Source: Achromobacter anxifer
GTDB taxonomy: Bacteria > Pseudomonadota > Gammaproteobacteria > Burkholderiales > Burkholderiaceae_B
DNA: 64,000 bases
Assembly: GCF_903652925.1 (NCBI RefSeq)
Contig: NZ_CAHLAR010000004.1
Span: 124,001 to 188,000 of the forward strand
Reading direction: 5' to 3'
Part shown: one piece after another, positions 58,714 to 64,000 of the stretch
How positions within the stretch are numbered: position 1 is the stretch's first letter
How the letters are laid out: each line of letters starts with the position of its first letter
Made by a program: the position numbers and the translations under genes
The notes under the pieces: generated by a model
What the model saw: only the letters and a program-made list of their open reading frames with translations
Told to the model about the DNA's origin: nothing
The model's database searches: none

Positions 58714-59638
58714 ATGATAGAAACCCGACTATTGCGCCAATTCATCGCGGTGGCCGAAACCCTGCATTTCAACCGCGCAGCGCAGCGCCTGCACATGGCG
58801 CAGCCTCCGCTAAGCCAGGCCATCCGGCGGCTGGAGGCCGAAATCGGCACGGCGCTGTTCGAGCGCAACAATCGTAGCGTCGCCCTGACGCCGGCCGGCA
58901 CGGCCTTCCTGGAAACGGCGCGGCGCATCCTGGACGGACTGGAAGACGGCGTCGCGCGTACCAGGCGGGTGGCCCAGGGCATGGAAGGGCATCTGACGAT
59001 GACCTTCATCAACATCGCGCCTTATGCGCCCTTGCTGCGCGCCTTGCGCGACTTCCGCGCCGCAAGCCCGGCCGTGGCGTTCACCTTGCGCGAGGCCACG
59101 ACGCGGGAGCAGGTCGAGGCCGCTGGAAAGCGGGGCGGCGGATATCGGCTTCCTGCGGGCGCCGGGCGCCAGCGCCCCGGGCCTGCGTTTTCAAGCCTTG
59201 TTGCGCGAACCGGTATGCGTGGCGTTGCCCGCGAGCCATCCCCTGGCCACCCGGGCGTCGATCGAACTGGCCAGCCTCCGGGACCAGCCTTTTGTGGCTT
59301 CGGCCAGGGCGTTGGGGCAGGGCTTTCACGACCAGCTGGTCCAGCTCTGCCGGGCCGCCGGCTTCCAGCCCGCCGTGGCGCAGGAGGCGCGGCAGTTGCA
59401 GACGCTGATCGCGCTGGTGGCGGCGGGTTTCGGCATCGCCTTGCTGCCCGGATCGCTGGCCGCGCAACGCGGCGAGGACGTGGTGTTCCGCAGGATCGAG
59501 GTGGACGCGCCCGTGGGGCTGACGCACCTGGACCTGTTGATGGCCTGGAATCCGGGCCGGGCGTCGTCGGCGCGGGACCGCCTGGTCGCCACCATGCAGA
59601 CCGTCTTTCCCGACGTGGAGCGCCTTGTCCCCGTTTGA
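58714..59638 (+). pseudogene. LysR-family regulator, frameshifted
   Basis: The N-terminal helix-turn-helix (FNRAAQRLHMAQPPLSQAIR) is in frame 1 of the gene, but after TTREQVEA the frame is lost and the rest of the effector domain (SGAADIGFLRAPG to the end at 59638) continues in the +1 frame. An extra C in GGCCGC at about 59120-59121 explains it: removing one C gives VEALESGAADIGF. The intact protein would be about 307 residues, of the CatR/BenM-like branch. Either a recent pseudogene, a sequencing error, or strain-specific inactivation. No intact target operon next door. Confidence 0.85.
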
Positions 59639-59743
59639 TCAAGGCGTTTGGCCGGGGGGAGGGGCAAGCTTCCTGTCCGACTTCCGTGATCGGCCGCAGT
59701 CCTTCTACAATAGCGGGTTGCGTGTAATTCTGGACTGCGTGAG

Positions 59744-61231
59744 ATGTCTGACGTTTTGAGTATTGAATCCCTGGACCTGGAAGCCAGGGGTATCGCCCGC
59801 CGCGACGGGAAAGTCGTCTTCGTGGAAGGCGCCTTGCCGGGCGAACGGGTCACCGCGGTCACGGTGCGCCGCAAGCCGTCCTATGAGATTGCGCGGCTGG
59901 ACGAAGTGCTGCGGCCTTCGTCGCAGCGCGTGGCGCCGCGCTGCCCGCACTTCGGCGTCTGTGGCGGCTGCGCCATGCAGCATCTGGAACCCAGCACGCA
60001 GGTCGCGATCAAGCAGCGTTCGCTGGAAGACACTTTCTGGCACGTCGGCAAGCTGCGCCCGGCGCGCATCTTGGCGCCGCTGCAAGGTCCGACCTGGGGC
60101 TACCGCTATCGCGCCCGTCTGTCGGTGCGCGTGGTGCCGAAAAAGGGCGGCGTGCTGGTCGGCTTCCATGAGCGCAAGAGCAGCTACGTGGCCGACATGC
60201 GCGAATGCCATGTGCTGCCGCGCCACGTCAGCGACCTGCTGATTCCGCTGCGCGAGATGATCGGCTCCATGTCCGCGCCGGACCGCATGCCGCAGATCGA
60301 GGTGTCGCTGGGCGAGGGCGTGACCGCGCTGGTGCTGCGCCATCTGCTGCCGCTGACCGACGGCGACATCGCCATCCTGCGCGCCTTTGCCGCCAAGCAC
60401 GACGTGCAATGGTGGCTGCAGTCCAAGGGCCCGGAAACGGTGCATCCCCTGGAACGCGAGCACGGCGACACGCTGGCCTACACCATGCCGGAATTCGGCC
60501 TGCGCATGCCGTACCGGCCCACCGATTTCACGCAGGTCAACCACGCCATCAATCGCGCCATGGTGTCGCGCGCACTGAAGCTGCTTGAAGTGCAGCCGAC
60601 CGACCGCGTGGCCGACCTGTTCTGCGGCCTGGGCAATTTCACGCTGCCGCTGGCGACGCAGGGCAGGGAAGCCGTGGGCGTCGAGGGCAGCAAGGCGCTG
60701 ACCGACCGCGCCCACGACGCGGCCGCGCGCCATGGCCTGGGCGAGCGCACGAGCTTCGCCACCCTGAACCTGTTCGAGGTGGACGTGGAATGGCTGCGCG
60801 GCCTGGGTTACTTCGACCGCATGCTGATCGATCCGCCGCGCGAAGGCGCCCATGCGGTGGCGCAGGCCCTGTCGCTGCTGGAGGCGCACGAGCGTCCCGT
60901 GCGCATCGTCTACGTGTCCTGTAACCCGGCTACGCTGGCGCGCGACGCCGCCATCATGGCGCATGAAGGCGGCTACGTGCTCAAGAGCGCGGGCGTGATC
61001 AACATGTTCCCGCACACGGGCCACGTCGAATCCATCGCGGTGTTCGAGTCGCTGGACGCGGAAGGCATCGAGAAGGTGCGCGAGCGCGCGCGCCAGCTCG
61101 CCATCCAGGTCGCGGCGGAAGCGGCTGCCGCGGAAACCGCCAAGGCCGCCGCCGCGGCCGAGAAAGCCGCCGCCAAGCAGGCCGCCACCGAGGCTTATCA
61201 CGCTCAGGTCGCCGCCACGCAGCAGGACTGA
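59744..61231 (+). CDS. rlmD: 23S rRNA (uracil1939-C5)-methyltransferase RlmD
   Basis: 495 residues. TRAM domain at the N-terminus, [4Fe-4S] cluster motif [10 protein letters not shown] plus a later Cys, SAM motif [10 protein letters not shown], and catalytic Cys in YVSCNPATL. Methylates U1939 of 23S rRNA. It carries a C-terminal Ala/Lys-rich tail of about 40 residues beyond the catalytic domain, probably disordered. A TACAAT box lies about 33 bases upstream. Confidence 0.94.
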   Translation: MSDVLSIESLDLEARGIARRDGKVVFVEGALPGERVTAVTVRRKPSYEIARLDEVLRPSSQRVAPRCPHFGVCGGCAMQHLEPSTQVAIKQRSLEDTFWHVGKLRPARILAPLQGPTWGYRYRARLSVRVVPKKGGVLVGFHERKSSYVADMRECHVLPRHVSDLLIPLREMIGSMSAPDRMPQIEVSLGEGVTALVLRHLLPLTDGDIAILRAFAAKHDVQWWLQSKGPETVHPLEREHGDTLAYTMPEFGLRMPYRPTDFTQVNHAINRAMVSRALKLLEVQPTDRVADLFCGLGNFTLPLATQGREAVGVEGSKALTDRAHDAAARHGLGERTSFATLNLFEVDVEWLRGLGYFDRMLIDPPREGAHAVAQALSLLEAHERPVRIVYVSCNPATLARDAAIMAHEGGYVLKSAGVINMFPHTGHVESIAVFESLDAEGIEKVRERARQLAIQVAAEAAAAETAKAAAAAEKAAAKQAATEAYHAQVAATQQD

Positions 61232-61245
61232 CGCGGCAGCCGGCC

Positions 61246-61320
61246 TGGGTGCGGTCGGGCCGGGTGCGGTCGGGCCGGGTGCGGTCAGGCCGGGTGCGGT
61301 CAGGCCGGGTGCGGTCGGGC
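61246..61320. repeat. 15-bp tandem repeat, five copies
   Basis: Unit CGGGTGCGGTC(G/A)GGC repeated five times without gaps (61246, 61261, 61276, 61291, 61306), the third and fourth copies with A at the eleventh-twelfth position. It lies in the gap after rlmD, 36 bases before the cueR stop. Unit length divisible by 3 keeps frames open across it on both strands, but the resulting Pro-Asp-Arg-Thr repeat is not a credible gene. Copy number is likely variable between strains. Confidence 0.9.
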
Positions 61321-61356
61321 CCGGCCAAGTCAAATCAGGCCTGGGCAGCAAGCGCC

Positions 61357-61749
61357 TCAATGCTTGCAGCTCAGGCCTTCAAGAATGGGGCAGTCCGGCC
61401 TGTCGTCGCCCTGGCAGTTGGCGGCCAGATGCTTCAGCGTGGCCGCCATGTCGCGCAGGGCTTCGGCCTTGCGCTCCAGTTCCTGCACATGTTCCAGCGC
61501 GATGCGCTTGACGTCGGCGCTGGCGCGGCTGCGGTCCTTCCATAGCGCCAGCAGCTCGTTCATCTGTTCCACCGAAAAGCCCAGGTCGCGCGCGCGGCGC
61601 ACGAAGCGCAGCGTGTGCAGATCATGGTCGCTGTATACGCGGTAGCCGGAATCTGTGCGCCCGGCAGGGCTGATCAGGCCGATGCTTTCGTAGTAGCGGA
61701 TCATCTTGGCGGAGATGCCGGAACTCTTCGATGCTTCGCCGATATTCAT
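61357..61749 (-). CDS. cueR: Copper-responsive MerR-family regulator CueR
   Basis: 130 residues. MerR winged helix (IRYYESIGLISPAGRT), and the monovalent-metal signature: Ser77, Cys112 and Cys120 (CQGDDRPDCPI), exactly as in Cu(I)-sensing CueR. Divergent from the copper chaperone gene, with its binding site in the 124-base gap. C-terminal SCKH adds another Cys/His pair. Confidence 0.93.
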   Translation of the reverse strand: MNIGEASKSSGISAKMIRYYESIGLISPAGRTDSGYRVYSDHDLHTLRFVRRARDLGFSVEQMNELLALWKDRSRASADVKRIALEHVQELERKAEALRDMAATLKHLAANCQGDDRPDCPILEGLSCKH

Positions 61750-61786
61750 TGCTCTGCTCCTGTGTAGCCTGATTCAGATTCTACGC

Positions 61787-61817
61787 TTGACCTTGCCATT
61801 ATAGGAAGGTTTAAGCT
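61787..61817 (+). promoter_or_regulatory. CueR-controlled promoter of the copper chaperone gene
   Basis: -35 TTGACC (61787-61792) and -10 TAAGCT (61812-61817) separated by 19 bases, the elongated spacer that MerR activators require. Within the spacer lies the dyad ACCTT-GCC-6 bases-GG-AAGGT (61790-61810), the CueR box. Confidence 0.88.
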
Positions 61818-61873
61818 GCTTTCCATGGTGGACGAAACGCCGTCCATCACCCTTGAATCCTATGGAGATAGCT

Positions 61874-62074
61874 ATGAGCATCGAGTTCCAAGTGGCTGAC
61901 ATGACCTGCGGCCATTGCGCCAAGACCATCACTGCCGCAGTGACCCAGGCGGCGCCCGGCGCGACCGTCACGGTGGACCTGCCCACGCATCGCGTGACCG
62001 TGACCGGAGCCGATGACGCCGACAAGATCGAAGACGCGATCCGCGACGCCGGCTACCAGCCGCAGCCGGTGTAA
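61874..62074 (+). CDS. copZ: Copper chaperone (heavy-metal-associated domain)
   Basis: 66 residues, a single ferredoxin-like HMA domain with M-T-C12-G-H-C15 binding Cu(I). Delivers copper to an exporter ATPase elsewhere in the genome. Directly under the CueR promoter. ATG 61874 chosen over the TTG/ATG upstream because the motif position then fits the family and GGAGATAG precedes it. Confidence 0.93.
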   Translation: MSIEFQVADMTCGHCAKTITAAVTQAAPGATVTVDLPTHRVTVTGADDADKIEDAIRDAGYQPQPV

Positions 62075-62142
62075 AGCCCCAGGCGCGGGGCCAGGCTATG
62101 ATAGACTCGGCCTCGCATCAGTTGTTTCTTCATTGCCAAAAT

Positions 62143-62194
62143 CTATCGATTCATTTAATTTATTAAATTGGAATAATTGATAGTAAAGATTTAT
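62143..62194. promoter_or_regulatory. AT-rich palindromic control region of the peroxiredoxin gene
   Basis: CTATC(G)ATT at 62143-62151 pairs with AATTGATAG at 62175-62183 around an AATTTATTAAATT core, and ATAG-7-TTAT (62180-62194) resembles half of an OxyR site. A redox regulator such as OxyR is plausible for this peroxidase; the match is partial. Confidence 0.4.
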
Positions 62195-62249
62195 CATTCT
62201 TTCCATGGTGGTTAATCAAACAACCCCGCTACCCCAAGGAGAGATTTGA

Positions 62250-62978
62250 ATGCTGCAAAACCGCGAAGGCCAACGTGTTCCGAACGTAACGTTCCCGGTC
62301 CGTCAGGACAACACCTGGAAGAAGGTCACTTCCGACGACCTGTTCAAGAACAAGACCGTCGTGGTCTTTTCGCTGCCCGGCGCCTTCACGCCGACCTGCT
62401 CGTCGACCCACCTGCCGCGCTACAACGAACTGGCTCCCGCCTTCTTCGCCGCCGGCGCGGATAGCATCGTCTGCGTGTCGGTCAACGACACCTTCGTCAT
62501 GAACGAATGGGCCAAGGACCAGGAATCGGCCAACATCACGCTGCTGCCCGACGGCAACGGCGAGTTCACCGAAGGCATGGGCATGCTGGTCGACAAGAGC
62601 GACCTGGGCTTCGGCAAGCGCAGCTGGCGCTATTCCATGCTCGTCAAGGACGGCGTGGTCCAGAAGATGTTCATCGAGCCGGAAAAGGAAGGCGACCCGT
62701 TTGAAGTGTCGGACGCCGATACCATGCTGGCCTACTTCGCCCCGTCGGCCAAGAAGCCCGACCAGGTGGTCGTGTTCTCTAAGCCGGGCTGCCCGTTCTG
62801 CGTCGAAGCCAAGGCGCTGCTGGATGCCAAGGGCTACGCCCCGATCGAGATCCCGCTGGAAAACAAGGTCCGCGGCCGCGTGATCGGCGCCGTGTCCGGC
62901 AAGGGCACTGCCCCGCAGGTGTTCATCAACGGCACGCTGATCGGTGGCCTGGAAGACCTGAAGGCGCACTTCGCCTAA
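62250..62978 (+). CDS. Peroxiredoxin-glutaredoxin fusion (Prx5-Grx)
   Basis: 242 residues: Prx5-type peroxiredoxin domain (peroxidatic C50 in [13 protein letters not shown]) fused to a glutaredoxin domain (C181-P-F-C184, and [14 protein letters not shown]). A self-contained glutathione (or glutathione amide)-dependent peroxidase that reduces H2O2 and alkyl hydroperoxides. The next gene encodes a flavin disulfide reductase, as in the gar peroxidase-reductase pairs. Start ATG 62250 behind AAGGAGAG. Confidence 0.93.
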   Translation: MLQNREGQRVPNVTFPVRQDNTWKKVTSDDLFKNKTVVVFSLPGAFTPTCSSTHLPRYNELAPAFFAAGADSIVCVSVNDTFVMNEWAKDQESANITLLPDGNGEFTEGMGMLVDKSDLGFGKRSWRYSMLVKDGVVQKMFIEPEKEGDPFEVSDADTMLAYFAPSAKKPDQVVVFSKPGCPFCVEAKALLDAKGYAPIEIPLENKVRGRVIGAVSGKGTAPQVFINGTLIGGLEDLKAHFA

Positions 62979-62992
62979 GCGTCTGCAAGCCT

Positions 62993-63021
62993 CCCAGGCC
63001 CGGGACTGTCCCGGGGCTGGG
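62993..63021 (+). terminator. Hairpin between the peroxidase and reductase genes
   Basis: 14-bp stem CCCAGGCCCGGGAC with GTCCCGGGGCTGGG (one mismatch). No T-run. The 250-base gap otherwise holds nothing recognised, so the reductase may have its own promoter. Confidence 0.5.
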
Positions 63022-63228
63022 CAAGGTGGAGGGGCGGTCCGCCGCCTCTCGACGCCTCTCGCGAGTTTCCCTTTTTACGCACCTTTGCGCGCGGCCCCTG
63101 GCGGGCGCTGCGGGACGGCGTTCGTCACGACAGTGCTTGTCACGGATGACCATCGTCCAGAGGGTGCGCAACAAGGCGGAACCCGCCTTTGAATTCATGC
63201 TTCACGCCACATCGGGGGATACCCAGTC

Positions 63229-64000
63229 ATGAAAACTCTGCATACCGATATCGCCGTCATCGGCGCTGGCACGGCCGGCCTGGCCGCCTACCGCGCCGCG
63301 AAGGCTGCGGGCCTGCGCGCGCTGCTCATCGAAGGCGGTCCCTACGGCACCACCTGCGCCCGGGTCGGCTGCATGCCGTCCAAGCTGCTGATCGCGGCCG
63401 CTGAAGCGGCCCACAGCGCGGCCCACACCGAGCCGTTCGGCGTGCATGTGAATGGCGAGATCACGGTTGACGGGGTTGAAGTGATGGACCGCGTCAAGCG
63501 CGAACGCGACCGCTTCGTCGGCTTCGTGCTGGAAGGCGTGGAGAACATTCCCGCCGAAGACAAGCTGCGCGGCTATGCGCGCTTCGTGTCCGACACGGTA
63601 CTGCAGGTGGACGAGCACACCGAAGTGCGGGCGTCGCGCGTGGTGATCGCGACCGGCTCGCGTCCCGCGGTGCCGCCGCCGTTCCGCGCGCTGGGCGACC
63701 GGCTGGTGCTGAACGACGACGTCTTCGCCTGGGACGACCTGCCGCGCCGCGTGGCCGTGTTCGGCCCTGGCGTGATCGGGCTGGAACTGGGCCAGGCGCT
63801 GGCGCGCCTGGGCGTGGAGGTACGCGTGTTCGGCGTCAGCGGCAGCCTGGGCGGCATCAGCGACCCGCAGGTGCGCAGCACCGCCCGCAAGATCTTCCAG
63901 CGCGAGTTCTACCTGGATCCGGATGCCCGCGTGCTGGAAACGACCCGCGTCGGCGACGAAGTGGAAGTGCGCTACGTGGCGCTGGACAACAGCGAACGCA
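63229..64000 (+). CDS. Flavin disulfide oxidoreductase (dihydrolipoyl dehydrogenase-like), 3'-truncated
   Basis: First 257 residues of a class I pyridine nucleotide-disulfide oxidoreductase; the frame is open to the window edge. FAD motif DIAVIGAGTAGLAAYRAA, redox-active disulfide in TTCARVGCMPSKLL (C-x4-C), VIATGSRP, and the NAD(P) motif FGPGVIGLELGQALARLG. Similar proteins are annotated as dihydrolipoyl dehydrogenase, but there is no dehydrogenase complex gene nearby; the preceding peroxidase suggests reduction of glutathione or its amide (inference). Confidence 0.85.
   Translation, partial: MKTLHTDIAVIGAGTAGLAAYRAAKAAGLRALLIEGGPYGTTCARVGCMPSKLLIAAAEAAHSAAHTEPFGVHVNGEITVDGVEVMDRVKRERDRFVGFVLEGVENIPAEDKLRGYARFVSDTVLQVDEHTEVRASRVVIATGSRPAVPPPFRALGDRLVLNDDVFAWDDLPRRVAVFGPGVIGLELGQALARLGVEVRVFGVSGSLGGISDPQVRSTARKIFQREFYLDPDARVLETTRVGDEVEVRYVALDNSER

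Noticed and set aside
60999-61328. Minus-strand frame encoding Pro-Asp-Arg-Thr repeats
   Set aside because: Arises because the 15-bp tandem repeat is a multiple of three; no ribosome site and it runs into rlmD antisense.
62120-62220. Full OxyR site upstream of the peroxiredoxin gene
   Set aside because: Only one ATAG-7-TTAT element matches; the other tetramer positions are wrong, so I report only a candidate palindrome.

Overview
The window is a gene-dense, GC-rich piece of a Gram-negative chromosome. The gene set suggests a betaproteobacterium of the Alcaligenaceae (Bordetella/Achromobacter type). The evidence is four solitary Bug-type (TctC family) tricarboxylate-transport binding proteins, a high-GC codon bias on both strands, Lrp-dadA, surE-pcm-nlpD, tsaD facing plsY, and an Mrp antiporter with fused A and B subunits. 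This is inferred from gene families; no rRNA marker is present. I found no tRNA, rRNA, CRISPR array, prophage or insertion sequence.

Layout. 1-2.7 kb: end of a glycerol-type ABC uptake operon (permease, DUF2160 membrane protein, binding protein) closed by a strong terminator. 2.7-8.4 kb: a LysR regulator divergent from a catabolic operon (Bug protein, Ldh-family dehydrogenase, second Bug protein, metallo-beta-lactamase-fold hydrolase, signal-less PBP-fold protein). 8.4-19 kb: a GAF-GGDEF diguanylate cyclase, an acyl-CoA dehydrogenase, four small or housekeeping genes on the minus strand, the divergent lrp/dadA pair, and a translationally coupled SbcD/SbcC-like DNA repair pair. 18.7-25.2 kb: a Val-rich small ORF upstream of a DMT transporter, then an acyl-CoA dehydrogenase/TetR/unknown/CaiB/Bug operon that looks like uptake, CoA activation and oxidation of one unknown carboxylate. 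25.2-27.5 kb: a hexapeptide-repeat beta-helix protein and another Bug gene on the minus strand.

28-34 kb: a six-gene Mrp (Pha) monovalent cation/proton antiporter operon with stop/start overlaps throughout. 34-37 kb: small secreted protein, HAD phosphatase, tadA, and an LD-carboxypeptidase with a histidine-rich N-terminus. 37-41 kb: an envelope operon on the minus strand (CHASE2 membrane protein, SH3-like secreted protein, M48 lipoprotein peptidase). 41-48 kb: the ABC-F ATPase ybiT, an MFS transporter, and a nitrate/sulfonate-type ABC importer with an extra Gln/Pro-rich binding protein. 47.6-53 kb: yigZ, thioredoxin, a luciferase-like oxidoreductase, a purine permease, tsaD and plsY. 53-61 kb: surE-pcm-nlpD-exonuclease and rlmD, separated by a Spy/CpxP-like protein, a TorF porin and a LysR gene broken by a one-base frameshift. 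61-64 kb: a 15-bp tandem repeat, the divergent cueR/copZ copper pair with a textbook MerR-type promoter, a peroxiredoxin-glutaredoxin fusion, and the start of a disulfide reductase.

The most interesting observations are: the 29-hexad beta-helix protein; the Val-rich ORF with competing GTCCGC/GCGGAC elements ahead of an exporter; four genes whose -10-like box sits 7-8 nt before the ATG (candidate leaderless mRNAs); the CHASE2-SH3-M48 operon; the unknown 351-residue protein inside the CoA operon; and the unexplained operator-like repeats upstream of the Mrp operon.
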